Below the pieces are notes generated by a model. The model was not told where the DNA came from. It saw only the letters and a program-made list of their open reading frames with translations, and did no database searches. From Pseudomonas abietaniphila (GTDB lineage: Bacteria > Pseudomonadota > Gammaproteobacteria > Pseudomonadales > Pseudomonadaceae), in contig NZ_CP155619.1 of NCBI RefSeq assembly GCF_039697315.1, forward strand, positions 3,410,001-3,474,000: a stretch of DNA of 64,000 nucleotides, written 5' to 3'. The position numbers were made by a program, and so were the translations under genes. This document shows positions 52,444-62,300 of the stretch, piece by piece. Positions within the stretch are counted from its first letter, which is position 1; every line of letters starts with the position of its first letter.

Positions 52444-53421
52444 TTACTGAGTAACGAACTTGGCGCTGACGTAAGGCGTGTAATCCGCCAGCACCGCATC
52501 GACCTTGCCTTGTTCCTTGAGGAACGCTGCGGTCTTGCCGATGGCTTCGGTGGTCGGGGCGCCCAGCTGGGTGACTTGATCAGCCGCCAGCGGGTAAACG
52601 TTGCCTTCCAGCAGGCCCGGAATGTCAGTGGCCTTTGCGCCGGACAGCTTCACCAGCTTGTCGATGTTGCTGCTATTGGCAATCCAGCCGGCCGGGTCCT
52701 TGCGGTAGTCGGCGTAGGCGTCGAGGGTGGTTTTAGCGAAGGCTTTCACGATCTCGGGGTGCTTGTCGGCGAAGTCCTTGCGTACGATCCAGGCATCGAA
52801 TGTCGGTGCGCCCGCTTTGGCCAGTTCGCCGGAAGTAATCAGCACCTTCCCGGTTTCCTTGGCGACGCCCAGCGCTGGGTCCCATACGTAGGTCGCGTCG
52901 ATGTCGCCACGCTTCCAGGCCGCCGCAATGGCCGGCGGCGCGAGGTTGAGGATGGTCACTTTGGCCGGATCGATGTTCCAGTGTTTCAGAGCGGCCAACA
53001 GGCTGTAGTGCCCGGTTGAAACGAAGGGCACGGCGATTTTCTTGCCGACCAGATCCTGTGGGCCGTTGATGCCCGAACCGTTGCGCACGACCAGTGCTTC
53101 AGCGGCCCCGATTTGAGTCGCGATCAGAAAGGTTTCGACAGGCAGTTTGCGCGTGGCTGCGGCGGTCAGCGGGCTCGATCCGAGGTACCCGATCTGCACG
53201 TCCCCCGAAGCGATCGCAGTGATCACGTCCGCGCCGTTTTCAAATTTGCGCCAGGCAATCTTCGAGCCCGTGGCTTTCTCGTATGCGCCGTCGGCTTGCG
53301 CTACTTTCGCCGGGTCCACGGTGGTCTGGTAGGCCACGGTAAAATCCGCCGCTTGGGCAATCAAGGCTGAGCCCGCCAGCGACAACGCCGCCAACAAGCG
53401 AAGAGGGTTGAGTCGTTTCAT
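52444..53421 (-). CDS. tauA: Taurine-binding periplasmic protein TauA
   Basis: A 325-residue taurine-binding protein with signal peptide (MKRLNPLRLLAALSLAGSALIAQA) and the SsuA/TauA-like body (FTVAYQTTVDPAKVAQADGAYEKATGSKIAWRKFENGADVITAIASGDVQIGYLGSSPL, AALKHWNIDPAKVTILNLAPPAIAAAW). It delivers taurine to TauBC. First gene of the operon; the promoter lies within 53422-53520, an AT-rich region typical of sulfur-regulated (CysB-dependent) promoters, though no site is asserted. Confidence 0.94.
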   Translation of the reverse strand: MKRLNPLRLLAALSLAGSALIAQAADFTVAYQTTVDPAKVAQADGAYEKATGSKIAWRKFENGADVITAIASGDVQIGYLGSSPLTAAATRKLPVETFLIATQIGAAEALVVRNGSGINGPQDLVGKKIAVPFVSTGHYSLLAALKHWNIDPAKVTILNLAPPAIAAAWKRGDIDATYVWDPALGVAKETGKVLITSGELAKAGAPTFDAWIVRKDFADKHPEIVKAFAKTTLDAYADYRKDPAGWIANSSNIDKLVKLSGAKATDIPGLLEGNVYPLAADQVTQLGAPTTEAIGKTAAFLKEQGKVDAVLADYTPYVSAKFVTQ

Positions 53422-54237
53422 ATTGACGCTCCGAATCGAGGCAGGCCGGGGGACTGAATAATGCGAAGCGTAAATGATCTAAGAAATGCGAAATAAATAA
53501 CTTTTTGGTATGAGCTTAGAGAAGTTTCTTTCTTGAATGGGTCTGCGAGAGGGCGTTAACGGAAAAAACGGCCGGAGACCCATGACCGTTCATCGAATTG
53601 TCACAATCTGTAAATAGGATCTGTCCGCTCGCACGAGCTGTCTGTGTTTCGCCCTGCTTCTGTTCGTCAAAGCCAGCAGCAGCGACGCTGGGGCTCAGCA
53701 GAGTCTTTGCCCACACAGTCGATGCAGCCAGCTTTGCCAGTTAACTGATGAGTCTGTTCGCCATCTCGGTAAAAAACTGACGGCGTGCAGGGTGACAACA
53801 GTAACAATCGCGTCTACGCCGTTTGTAATTTCAGTAGTTTCAATGAGTTAGAGCTCTTGTTCTCATGTTGTTTCGCACGATGACCGTGACTCGGCGGTCA
53901 AGTTCCAGTCGTACGATGTGGCAAAACGGATCGATCTGACGAACGGAGTCGAAATATTTTTTGGGAATTAGGTAAAGACGCCGATACACTCCGCAACGGA
54001 CGGCTGAAACGGCTTGTGACATATAACTGCTTGGCATAAAAGCAGGTCTACAAAGTCTTTTTAGGTTTAAAGGATTTCCCTTACCTTGCAGCCAGCTGTA
54101 AACGCGGTCTAGTCAATTAGTCTTGTGGCCATTGACTCATCGAGTCGGGCCAGCGCTAATCGCGCATCCGCGGTCTTGAGCCTTCGGTCTCAGAACCAAG
54201 GAACTACAAAAATTAGATTCAAGAGGAGCGAAACACA
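53422..54237. other. Divergent region between tauA and the porin
   Basis: An 816-base region without a gene I can support. AT-rich next to tauA (53460-53530). Short frames on the minus strand (53516-53716 and 53840-54037) lack good starts. Just before the porin the sequence AAGAGGAGCG is the ribosome binding site. Probably contains promoters of both flanking units. Confidence 0.5.
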
Positions 54238-55623
54238 ATGAAGAAGTCCACCCTGGCCTTGGCCGTGTATGCAGGTGTAATGGCCACTCAGGCTGGTGCA
54301 GCTGGTTTCCTGGAAGACAGTAAGGCAACCATCAGTTCCCGTACCATGTATTTCGAAAACGACCTGCGTGAAGGCGTTCGTGCGCAAGATCAGCGCGAAA
54401 CTGCCGAAGGTCTGCTGTTCAACTTTGTTTCGGGCTACACCCCAGGCACCGTGGGCTTCGGTCTGGACGTGCAGAGCATGTTGGGTATCCATCTGGGCGG
54501 TGGCATTGATCACCACACAGCAACCACGTCCAACTCGTTCTTCCCGACTGACACTGACGGCTCCTCCGTTGATAGCTGGAACCGTACCGGTGCCAACGTC
54601 AAAGCGAAAGTTTCCAAAACTGAGCTGAAAGTAGGTACGGCTCTGCAGCCTAACCTGCCAATTCTCGTTGCAAACGATGGTCGTCTGCTGCCACAGAGCT
54701 TCACTGGCGGCACTATCCAGATTAAAGAAATCGATAACCTGACCATCAACGCCGGTAAGCTGGAACATCAAGCCGCACGTGCTTCGAGCAACTACTCGGG
54801 TCTGTCGGTAAACGGTGCAACTCAGGATTCCAACAACTTCATGTTCGCCGGTGCGGACTGGAAAGTGACCAAAGACCTGACGTTGCAGGCTTACCATTCG
54901 CAACTGGAAGACTTCTACAAGCAGACCTTCCTGGGTCTGGTACACGTATTCCCGATTGCTGACGACCAGTCCTTCAAGACTGACCTGCGCTACTTCGACA
55001 GCAGCTCCGACGGCAAGAATGGTCAGGCCGCTGCGGGCTACCGTTTCAACAACAACGGCGGCTATGCCAAGAACGTTGGCGAAGTTGACAACAAAACCTG
55101 GTCGGCCATGTTCACCTACCAGTTGGGCGGTCACTCGCTCATGGTCGGTCACCAGGACGTGGGCGACGACGGCGGTATGGTCTGGCTGAACCAAGGCAGC
55201 GTGACCAAAGACGGCACTTCCGCGACTCACAGCGACGGTCAGGGCGGCTCGAGCTTCTACCTGTTCACTGACTCGATGATTGCTCAGTTTGCCCGTGCCG
55301 GCGAAACCACCAACTTCGGTCAGTACTCGTACGACTTCGCGCGCGTGGGCATTCCAGGTCTGAAAGCGGCGATCGCGTACCTGAAAGGTACCAACATCAA
55401 ACCTACCAGCGGCGCGTCGGTTGGCGACAGCTCTGAGTGGGAACGTGACATGCGTATCGACTACGTGTTCCAGGACGGTCCTTTGAAAGGCTTCGGCGCT
55501 ACTCTGCGTCGTGCCAACTACCGCTCCAACTTCGACAACCACGGTACTGCGGCTCAGAACACCCGCATCTCCGATGCTGACCAGACTCGTCTGATCTTCA
55601 ACTACACCTACGCATTCAAGTAA
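54238..55623 (+). CDS. OprD-family porin of the sulfonate uptake block
   Basis: A 461-residue outer-membrane porin: signal peptide MKKSTLALAVYAGVMATQAGAAG, then FLEDSKATISSRTMYFENDLRE and repeated amphipathic strands, ending in a C-terminal aromatic strand (LIFNYTYAFK). It resembles the OprE branch. Its place between tauABCD and lsfA-ssu strongly suggests it admits sulfonates or related compounds through the outer membrane. AGGAG precedes the ATG; a strong terminator follows. Confidence 0.92.
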   Translation: MKKSTLALAVYAGVMATQAGAAGFLEDSKATISSRTMYFENDLREGVRAQDQRETAEGLLFNFVSGYTPGTVGFGLDVQSMLGIHLGGGIDHHTATTSNSFFPTDTDGSSVDSWNRTGANVKAKVSKTELKVGTALQPNLPILVANDGRLLPQSFTGGTIQIKEIDNLTINAGKLEHQAARASSNYSGLSVNGATQDSNNFMFAGADWKVTKDLTLQAYHSQLEDFYKQTFLGLVHVFPIADDQSFKTDLRYFDSSSDGKNGQAAAGYRFNNNGGYAKNVGEVDNKTWSAMFTYQLGGHSLMVGHQDVGDDGGMVWLNQGSVTKDGTSATHSDGQGGSSFYLFTDSMIAQFARAGETTNFGQYSYDFARVGIPGLKAAIAYLKGTNIKPTSGASVGDSSEWERDMRIDYVFQDGPLKGFGATLRRANYRSNFDNHGTAAQNTRISDADQTRLIFNYTYAFK

Positions 55624-55649
55624 GTGTGTTGAGCTGTTGAGCTAAAAAG

Positions 55650-55674
55650 AACCCCGCTTCGGCGGGGTTTTTTT
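55650..55674 (+). terminator. Terminator of the sulfonate-block porin
   Basis: AACCCCGC TTCG GCGGGGTT followed by TTTTT, with a UUCG tetraloop. Confidence 0.95.
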
Positions 55675-55773
55675 ATGCCTGAAACCATGACGATCATGAC
55701 CATTCGTTCCTTCAGTTTTTGAGCGTCGACATGCACAGTAGGCCGATAACTCAAACCAAAGGAGCACGACTGT

Positions 55774-56412
55774 ATGGGCATAAAACTCGGCGACATCGCC
55801 CCTGACTTCGAGCAGGACTCCAGTGAAGGGCGGATCAAATTTCACGAGTGGCTGGGCAACAAATGGGCGGTGCTGTTCTCTCACCCTGCCGATTTCACGC
55901 CAGTCTGCACCACTGAGTTGGGCTTCACCGCGAAGCTCAAGGACGAGTTTGAAAAACGCAATGTGAAAGCCATCGCGCTGTCGGTGGATCCGGTCGACTC
56001 GCACACCAAGTGGATCGAAGACATCAATGCTACGCAGAACACGGTCGTCAATTTCCCCATCCTGGCGGACGCGGATCGCAAGGTGTCCGAGCTGTATGAC
56101 CTGATTCATCCCAACGCCAGCGAAACGCTGACCGTGCGCTCGCTGTTCGTGATCGACCCGAACAAGAAAGTGCGCCTGACCATTACCTATCCCGCCAGCA
56201 CGGGGCGCAACTTCCACGAGATCCTGCGGGTGATCGATTCGTTGCAACTGACCGACAACTACAAAGTCGCGACGCCTGCGAACTGGAAGGACGGTGAAGA
56301 CGTCGTGATCGTGCCGTCGATCAAAGACGAAGCCGAGATCAAGGAACGCTTTCCTAAAGGCTATAAAGCCGTCACGCCTTACTTGCGCCTGACGCCGCAG
56401 CCCAATCGCTGA
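55774..56412 (+). CDS. lsfA: 1-Cys peroxiredoxin LsfA
   Basis: A 212-residue Prx6-type peroxiredoxin that reduces peroxides. The peroxidatic cysteine is C45 in HPADFTPVCTTELG; no conserved resolving cysteine is present, so it is the 1-Cys type. LsfA is induced by sulfate starvation in Pseudomonas and is encoded next to ssu genes, as here. The start MGIKLGDIAPDFEQDSSEG follows AAGGAG. A terminator after it suggests separate transcription from ssuA. Confidence 0.94.
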   Translation: MGIKLGDIAPDFEQDSSEGRIKFHEWLGNKWAVLFSHPADFTPVCTTELGFTAKLKDEFEKRNVKAIALSVDPVDSHTKWIEDINATQNTVVNFPILADADRKVSELYDLIHPNASETLTVRSLFVIDPNKKVRLTITYPASTGRNFHEILRVIDSLQLTDNYKVATPANWKDGEDVVIVPSIKDEAEIKERFPKGYKAVTPYLRLTPQPNR

Positions 56413-56437
56413 TACACCGATTTCAACCACGACATTC

Positions 56438-56461
56438 GGGCCGATTTATCGGCCCTTTTTT
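56438..56461 (+). terminator. Terminator of lsfA
   Basis: GGGCCGAT TT ATCGGCCC followed by TTTTTT, 25 bases after the lsfA stop. Confidence 0.88.
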
Positions 56462-56511
56462 ATTGGGTGACAGTTATTGGGCAGGTTGGCCGCTTCGGCC
56501 GTACGCCGCAC

Positions 56512-56605
56512 CTGTGGGAGTGAGCTTGCTCACGAAGGCGGTAGTTCAGCCCCTGTACTCGGTATGGATGTACCGGCCTCTTCGTGAGCAAGCTCACTCC
56601 CACAG
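56512..56605. repeat. REP pair, GAGTGAGCTTGCTCACGA type
   Basis: Facing CTGTGGGAGTGAGCTTGCTC and its reverse complement between lsfA and ssuA, in the position where ssuE would normally be. Confidence 0.9.
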
Positions 56606-56852
56606 GAAACCGTTTGCGGTGGCATGAGTGATCGTGAGCCAGGCGCGCAGCGGTGTGTCTATTCGGTAAGGCGCTTCATATTCAATTCAGTGCTAACCAA
56701 ATGAATAAATATGATTTTAGTGAATAACAAACCCCTGTTATGGTCTCTCCGTCCTGGCGATATGTCGCCAGCAATGGATCCCTAAACACCTTACTCGTCC
56801 GCTATCGGACAAGCAGGTGCCACCTGTTAGCTACACAGCAAAGGAGCGTGCC

Positions 56853-57818
56853 ATGCGCACTGTCATTTTGCGTCGAGGCCTGGTCGCTCTGTTTGCTGCG
56901 GCGGTGTCGTTCGGCGTCCTAACACAAGCTCAAGCCGATACCTTGCGCATCGGTTATCAGAAGTACGGCACGCTGGTGCTGCTCAAGGCCAAAGGGTCTC
57001 TGGAAAAGAAACTCGCAGAGCAAGGCGTGCAGGTGCAATGGACCGAATTTCCAGGGGGCCCTCAGCTTCTTGAAGGCCTGAATGTCGGTTCCATCGACTT
57101 CGGTGTCACCGGCGAGACTCCCCCTGTTTTTGCTCAGGCCGCTGGCGCTGATCTGCTCTACGTGGCGTCCGAGCCACCGGCGCCGACCAGTGAAGCGATC
57201 CTGGTACCCAAGGACTCGGCGATCACGTCGGTCAAAGACCTGAAAGGCAAGAAGGTCGTCCTCAACAAAGGCTCAAACGTTCACTACCTGCTGGTGAGGG
57301 CGCTGGAAGAGGCCGGCTTGAAATACACCGACATCCAGACCGTCTTTCTGCCGCCCGCCGATGCGCGTGCCGCCTTCGAGCGCGGCAGTGTCGATGCCTG
57401 GGTGATCTGGGACCCGTACCAGGCAGCCGCCGAACAACAGTTGCAGGCACGCACGCTGCGTGATGGCAAAGGCATCGTCGACAACAACCAGTTCTATCTG
57501 GCGACCAAGCCCTATGCGCAGCAGCACCCCAAAGTGATTCAGGCCCTGGTCGAAGAAGTTCGCGCCGTGGGTGAGTGGTCCAAAGCCAACCCCGACGAGG
57601 TCACTAAACAGGTCGCTCCGTTGCTGGGCCTGCCGGAAGACATCACACGGACTTCGGTCAAACGACAAGGTTACGGCGCGTTGTTCATCACCCCTGAAAC
57701 CGTCGCGGCGCAACAGAAAATCGCCGACACGTTTTATCAGCTCAAGTTGATTCCCAAACCGCTCAGCATCGCCGATGTGATCTGGACGCCACCCGCTGCT
57801 GTTGCGAAAGCGCAGTAA
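56853..57818 (+). CDS. ssuA: Aliphatic sulfonate-binding protein SsuA
   Basis: A 321-residue periplasmic sulfonate-binding protein: signal peptide MRTVILRRGLVALFAAAVSFGVLTQAQA, then TLRIGYQKYGTLVLLKAKGSLEKKLAEQGVQVQWTEFPGGPQLLEGLNVGSIDFGVTGETPPVFAQAAG, a hallmark of SsuA. AAGGAG precedes the ATG at 56853. It is followed 28 bases later by ssuC; the monooxygenase gene ssuD, usually between them, is missing. Confidence 0.95.
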   Translation: MRTVILRRGLVALFAAAVSFGVLTQAQADTLRIGYQKYGTLVLLKAKGSLEKKLAEQGVQVQWTEFPGGPQLLEGLNVGSIDFGVTGETPPVFAQAAGADLLYVASEPPAPTSEAILVPKDSAITSVKDLKGKKVVLNKGSNVHYLLVRALEEAGLKYTDIQTVFLPPADARAAFERGSVDAWVIWDPYQAAAEQQLQARTLRDGKGIVDNNQFYLATKPYAQQHPKVIQALVEEVRAVGEWSKANPDEVTKQVAPLLGLPEDITRTSVKRQGYGALFITPETVAAQQKIADTFYQLKLIPKPLSIADVIWTPPAAVAKAQ

Positions 57819-57845
57819 GCCTCGGCCTTGAGAGGAGACAACTCC

Positions 57846-58634
57846 ATGAGCGTGGAAAAATACACTCACAGACTGGCGCCCTGGCTGCTACCGGTCCTGT
57901 TGCTTGCGATCTGGCAGCTGGCGGTCAGCGCCGGTTGGCTGTCGACCCGAATTCTGCCAGCGCCCAGTGCCGTGATCGAAGCCGGCGTGACGCTTGTGCG
58001 AAGTGGCGAGATCTGGACCCATCTGGCAATCAGCGGCTGGCGTGCCGGCATCGGCTTTGCCATTGGCGGTGGCATCGGCCTGGCCCTGGGGTTCATCACA
58101 GGCTTGTCGAAGTGGGGCGAGCGCCTGCTCGACAGCTCGGTGCAGATGATCCGCAACGTGCCGCATCTTGCGCTGATCCCGCTGGTCATCTTGTGGTTCG
58201 GTATTGATGAAACCGCCAAGATTTTTCTGGTGGCGCTGGGGACGCTGTTCCCGATTTACCTGAACACCTATCACGGGATTCGCAACATCGATCCCGCGCT
58301 GGTGGAGATGTCGCGCAGTTATGGTTTGTCGGGTTTCGCGCTGTTCTGGCACGTCATTTTGCCAGGTGCGATGCCTTCGATTCTGGTGGGTGTGCGCTTC
58401 GCGCTGGGCTTCATGTGGCTGACGCTGATCGTGGCTGAAACCATCTCCGCCAGCTCCGGCATCGGCTATCTGGCGATGAATGCCAGGGAGTTTCTGCAGA
58501 CTGATGTGGTGGTGCTGGCAATCGTGCTGTACGCCGTGCTCGGTAAATTGGCTGACCTCGCTGCGCGGGGTCTGGAGCGGGTCTGCCTGCGTTGGCACCC
58601 TGCGTATCAAGTGGCAAAAGGTGGCGCGCGATGA
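57846..58634 (+). CDS. ssuC: Aliphatic sulfonate ABC permease SsuC
   Basis: A 262-residue permease with about six membrane segments and the EAA loop ([37 protein letters not shown]). AGGAGA precedes the ATG. It overlaps ssuB by 4 bases (ATGA). Works with SsuA and SsuB to import alkanesulfonates. Confidence 0.95.
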   Translation: MSVEKYTHRLAPWLLPVLLLAIWQLAVSAGWLSTRILPAPSAVIEAGVTLVRSGEIWTHLAISGWRAGIGFAIGGGIGLALGFITGLSKWGERLLDSSVQMIRNVPHLALIPLVILWFGIDETAKIFLVALGTLFPIYLNTYHGIRNIDPALVEMSRSYGLSGFALFWHVILPGAMPSILVGVRFALGFMWLTLIVAETISASSGIGYLAMNAREFLQTDVVVLAIVLYAVLGKLADLAARGLERVCLRWHPAYQVAKGGAR

Positions 58635-59440
58635 GCAATCTCCAACAACCGGCAAACCTGTTGCGCGGGATTCCCCTGCAAGTGCGCAAGCTGAAGAAAA
58701 CCTTTGGCTCGCGTGAAGTCCTCAAAGACATCGACCTGCATATTCCGGCCGGGCAGTTCGTGGCGGTGGTCGGTCGCAGCGGCTGCGGCAAAAGTACCCT
58801 GCTGCGCTTGCTCGCAGGCCTTGATCAGCCCTCAAGCGGTCAGTTACTCGCCGGCTCGGCTTCGCTGGCCGATGCGCGAGAAGACACACGATTGATGTTC
58901 CAGGAAGCCCGCCTGCTGCCGTGGAAAAAGATCATCGACAACGTAGGGCTGGGTCTCAGCGGAGACTGGCGTGGCAAAGCGCTGGAAGCACTGGAGGCCG
59001 TCGGTCTGGCCGAGCGTGCCAATGAGTGGCCCGCGTCGTTGTCGGGCGGCCAGAAACAACGTGTGGCGCTGGCGCGTGCGCTGATTCACCAACCGCGCCT
59101 GTTACTGCTGGACGAACCGTTAGGCGCGCTTGATGCCTTGACCCGCATCGAGATGCAGCAACTGATCGAAAACCTCTGGCAGAAGCACGGCTTCACGGTG
59201 TTGTTGGTGACGCACGATGTCTGCGAGGCCGTGGCGATTGCTGACCGTGTGTTGCTGATCGAAGAAGGCCGCATCGGGCTTGATTTGCAGGTCGATCTGG
59301 CCCGACCCCGTGCACGTGGCTCACACCGGCTCGCCACGCTGGAAACCGAAGTGCTTAACCGCGTGCTGTCGCTGCCAGGCAGCCCGCCCGAACCCGAACC
59401 GACATCACCCCTGCCCACGCAATTGCGTTGGGCCAATTGA
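58631..59440 (+). CDS. ssuB: Aliphatic sulfonate ABC ATP-binding protein SsuB
   Basis: A 269-residue ATPase with Walker [10 protein letters not shown], signature LSGGQKQR, Walker [13 protein letters not shown] and switch histidine in [10 protein letters not shown]. The proline-rich C-terminus ([20 protein letters not shown]) is typical of Pseudomonas SsuB. Coupled to ssuC by ATGA overlap. Confidence 0.95.
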   Translation: MSNLQQPANLLRGIPLQVRKLKKTFGSREVLKDIDLHIPAGQFVAVVGRSGCGKSTLLRLLAGLDQPSSGQLLAGSASLADAREDTRLMFQEARLLPWKKIIDNVGLGLSGDWRGKALEALEAVGLAERANEWPASLSGGQKQRVALARALIHQPRLLLLDEPLGALDALTRIEMQQLIENLWQKHGFTVLLVTHDVCEAVAIADRVLLIEEGRIGLDLQVDLARPRARGSHRLATLETEVLNRVLSLPGSPPEPEPTSPLPTQLRWAN

Positions 59441-59491
59441 ATCCAGGCGCAATGTCGCGTCTGGAACTGATCACTCAAAGGAAGACCTATC

Positions 59492-59707
59492 ATGACTATT
59501 AAAGCCATCAACGTTCGTAACCAGTTCAAAGGCACCATCAAGGAAATCGTCACCGGCGACGTGCTTTCCGAAATCGACGTACAGACCGCGTCCGGCATCG
59601 TCACTTCGGTGATCACCACGCGTTCGGTTAAAGAACTTGAGCTGGTGGTCGGCAGCGAAGTCATCGCGTTCGTGAAATCCACCGAGGTGTCGATCGCCAA
59701 GTTGTGA
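59492..59707 (+). CDS. ssuF: Molybdopterin-binding (Mop/TOBE) protein SsuF
   Basis: A 71-residue TOBE/Mop-domain protein (MTIKAINVRNQFKGTIKEIVTGDVLSEIDVQTASGIVTSVITTRSVKELELVVGSEVIAFVKSTEVSIAKL). It is the last gene of ssu operons in Pseudomonas; SsuF is required for growth on sulfonates in P. putida, but its exact role is not settled. A terminator follows directly. Confidence 0.93.
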   Translation: MTIKAINVRNQFKGTIKEIVTGDVLSEIDVQTASGIVTSVITTRSVKELELVVGSEVIAFVKSTEVSIAKL

Positions 59708-59723
59708 TCGATGCGTGGTGATC

Positions 59724-59757
59724 AACCCTGAAGGGTGCGAGCCCTTCGGGGTTTTTT
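59724..59757 (+). terminator. Terminator of the ssu operon
   Basis: AACCCTGAAGGG / CCCTTCGGGGTT stem with a TGCGAG loop and TTTTTT. Confidence 0.9.
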
Positions 59758-59807
59758 GCTGTGTGGGATTTGGCGCGGCAGCCTGCTCGGCGGGCCGAAG
59801 CGCGATC

Positions 59808-59899
59808 TTGTGGGGGCGAATGTATTCGCGATGGGATTTATCAGGCCTCAGATATGAAAGGGCTGTACCGGCCTGTCGCGAATGAATTCGCTCCCACAG
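59808..59899. repeat. REP pair, GAATTCATTCGCGA type (left copy decayed)
   Basis: TTGTGGGGGCGAATGTATTC faces the intact TCGCGAATGAATTCGCTCCC between ssuF and the convergent tetR-type gene. Confidence 0.85.
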
Positions 59900-59909
59900 A
59901 AAATCTGCG

Positions 59910-60548
59910 TCAGGACTCAAGCACGCGCTTGGGCAAGAAGGGCGGCAGATACAACCCGAGGTAGGCATCGAAGACCCGTTGGCCTTCCTCGGCCATGCGC
60001 GGCGTGATCGCGTTGTGCAGTTGTACCGAGCGTGCATAAACGCGGTCGGCGAGTTCGAGGGCGAGGGCGAAGACTTCGATGTCGTCCGGCAAGGCCGGCA
60101 GCTGGAAGTGCTTGGCGAACAGCGCGTGCATGAGATTGCCCAGTTCGACGTCGTGCTGACGGTCGGCCTGGGTGACTTCTGTCAGGCCGTGCTGAGCCAG
60201 GATCAGCTGGCGAGCGGCGGCGTCTTCGCTGTAGATCGTGAGCATGCGCGCCTCGACCAGGCGCGACAGGTCTTGCCAGTGGTTGAGTTGGGCGTGGTCG
60301 ATCGGCTGTTGCAAGCTTTCGCGAAAGGCAGCGTGCACATCGGCGGTCAGCCCTTCCAGCAATGCCGGGACGCTGGCGAAGAAATGATAGACCGAAGACG
60401 GTGGGATTTCCGCGCGCTCGGCCACACTGTAAATCGACAGGCTCGCCACACCGTCCGACGCCAGTAACGCACGCGCGGCCTCAAGGATCGAATCGATCCG
60501 GGCCTGACTGCGTGCGCGGGGTTTGCGGGGTGTGGCGGGGCGGGTCAT
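59910..60548 (-). CDS. TetR/AcrR-family transcriptional regulator
   Basis: A 212-residue regulator with an N-terminal TetR HTH (residues ~16-65: ARIDSILEAARALLASDGVASLSIYSVAERAEIPPSSVYHFFASVPALLEG) and an all-helical ligand domain. The first 15 residues are basic (MTRPATPRKPRARSQ). It lies between ssuF and the glutamine-synthetase-like gene; in related genomes a TetR-type gene at this place may control the polyamine genes, but the target is not shown here. Confidence 0.9.
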   Translation of the reverse strand: MTRPATPRKPRARSQARIDSILEAARALLASDGVASLSIYSVAERAEIPPSSVYHFFASVPALLEGLTADVHAAFRESLQQPIDHAQLNHWQDLSRLVEARMLTIYSEDAAARQLILAQHGLTEVTQADRQHDVELGNLMHALFAKHFQLPALPDDIEVFALALELADRVYARSVQLHNAITPRMAEEGQRVFDAYLGLYLPPFLPKRVLES

Positions 60549-60612
60549 CTAAGCGTCTCGAAGGCGAAAGTCCGGGCATTGTACGCGAGATCATTGAGCA
60601 GATTATGTTCGG

Positions 60613-60700
60613 TGTAGGAGCGCGGTTGCCCGTGATAGCGTGATGTCCGTTGATGCGTCATGCCTGACACAACACCATCGCGGGCAAGCGCGCTCCTACA
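60613..60700. repeat. REP pair, GAGCGCGGTTGCCCGTGA type
   Basis: GTGTAGGAGCGCGGTTGCCC faces CGGGCAAGCGCGCTCCTACA; a related single copy lies at 36669. Confidence 0.85.
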
Positions 60701-60765
60701 ATGTTTCGCAGGCCCGGCGAGCCAGACTGCTATCGAAAAACGATTCGAACTCGCCGTCTAAAATA

Positions 60766-60805
60766 AAAAACGCCCCCAGCCTTTCGGTTGGGGGCGTTCT
60801 TTTTA
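60766..60805 (-). terminator. Terminator of the glutamine-synthetase-like gene
   Basis: AACGCCCCCAGCC TTTC GGTTGGGGGCGTT stem with A and T tracts on both sides, 24 bases past the stop (minus strand). Confidence 0.92.
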
Positions 60806-60828
60806 TTTCACACCGCTATTTCACACCG

Positions 60829-62205
60829 TCAAACCGTGTGCAGATACCAGTTGTATTCAAGGTCGGAGATGGAGTGTTCGAACTCCTCCAGCTCACTTTC
60901 CTTGCACGCGACGAAGATATCGATGTACTTCGGATCGATGTACTTGGCCATGACTTCGCTGTCGTCCAACTCGCGCAACGCATCACGCAGGTTGTTCGGC
61001 AGGCTCTGCTCGTTCTGCTCGTAGGAGTTACCCTCCACAGGCGGTCCCGGCTCGATCTGGTTGGTCATGCCGTGGTGGATGCCCGCCAGAACCGATGCCA
61101 TCAACAGGTAAGGGTTGGCGTCTGCACCGGCCACCCGGTGTTCGATACGCACGGCGTCCGCAGTGCCGGTAGGGACACGGACCGCCACTGTGCGGTTGTC
61201 CAGCCCCCAGGTAGGCGAGTTGGGTGTGTAGAACTGAGCACCGAACCGGCGATACGAGTTGACGTTCGGGCAAAGGAACGCCATCTGCGCCGGTAGGGTC
61301 TCGAGCACACCGCCGATCGCATGACGTAATGCGGCGTTCTGCTCGGGATCCTCACTGGTGAAGATGTTTTTGCCATCGCGATCCAGGATCGAGATGTGGA
61401 CGTGCAGACCGTTACCCGCCTGGCCTGGATACGGCTTGGCCATGAAGGTGGTGTCCATCTCATGGTCGTAGGCGATGTTCTTGATCAGTCGCTTGAGCAG
61501 AACCGCGTAGTCGCAGGCTTTCAGCGCGTCAGCGGTGTGGTGCAGGTTCACTTCGAACTGCGCCGGAGCACTTTCCTTGACGATCGCGTCGGCAGGGATG
61601 CCTTGCTCTTTCGCACCTTCCAGAATGTCCTGGAGGCAATCGACGTATTCGTCGAGGTCGTCGATCAGGTAGACCTGTGTCGAGTGCGGGCGTTTGCCGG
61701 AGATCGGCGAGCGCGGAGGCTGTGGACGGCCGTTCACGTTCTCCTGATCGATCAGGTAGAACTCAAGTTCGAAGGCAGCGCAGATGGTCAGACCCATCTC
61801 GTCGAACTTGCTGACCACTTGGCGTAGCACTTCACGAGGGTCGGCGAAGAACGGCGCGCCTTCCAGTTCGTGCATGGTCATCAGCAGTTGTGCGGTAGGA
61901 CGCTTCTGCCACGGTTCGTTGCAGAGAGTGTCGGGGATTGGATAACAGATTCGGTCAGCGTCACCGATGTCCAGGCCAAGGCCGGTGCTTTCCACCGTCG
62001 AGCCATTGATATCCAGTGCGAAAAGAGAAGCTGGGAGGTTAATGCCTTTTTCGTAAACCTTATGGAGGCTGGTGCGTTCAATGCGCTTGCCGCGCACCAC
62101 TCCATTCATATCTGCAATCAGAAGGTCAACGTATAGAACCTCAGGATGTTCCTTAAGGAACGCGTTCGCTTCGTTGAGCTGAACGGCACGCGGGGGTACC
62201 GACAT
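60829..62205 (-). CDS. spuI: Glutamine-synthetase-like gamma-glutamylpolyamine synthetase
   Basis: A 458-residue member of the GlnA3/PuuA group that joins glutamate to putrescine or another polyamine with ATP, the first step of the gamma-glutamylated polyamine route. It has the glutamine synthetase fold with MNGVVRGKRIER, FELEFYLID, NGLHVHISILDRDGKN (ATP/glutamate site), and the NSYRRFGAQFYTPNSPTWGLDNRTVAVRVP motif. The orientation, divergent from spuA-spuB-like genes, matches P. aeruginosa spuI. Symbol assigned by context; paralogue specificity is not certain. Confidence 0.88.
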   Translation of the reverse strand: MSVPPRAVQLNEANAFLKEHPEVLYVDLLIADMNGVVRGKRIERTSLHKVYEKGINLPASLFALDINGSTVESTGLGLDIGDADRICYPIPDTLCNEPWQKRPTAQLLMTMHELEGAPFFADPREVLRQVVSKFDEMGLTICAAFELEFYLIDQENVNGRPQPPRSPISGKRPHSTQVYLIDDLDEYVDCLQDILEGAKEQGIPADAIVKESAPAQFEVNLHHTADALKACDYAVLLKRLIKNIAYDHEMDTTFMAKPYPGQAGNGLHVHISILDRDGKNIFTSEDPEQNAALRHAIGGVLETLPAQMAFLCPNVNSYRRFGAQFYTPNSPTWGLDNRTVAVRVPTGTADAVRIEHRVAGADANPYLLMASVLAGIHHGMTNQIEPGPPVEGNSYEQNEQSLPNNLRDALRELDDSEVMAKYIDPKYIDIFVACKESELEEFEHSISDLEYNWYLHTV

Positions 62206-62300
62206 GATGCAACACCTTTGTTGTTGAAAATATCAATCATCGAGCATTACGGGGTTCAGTCAATCCGAAAGCCCGAATGAAGTCAAGAGAGCCCTGTTTT

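Noticed and set aside
53516..53770. Minus-strand frame that could encode a small exported protein
   Set aside because: The extended frame contains an in-frame TAA and the short version has no credible start; no recognisable family.
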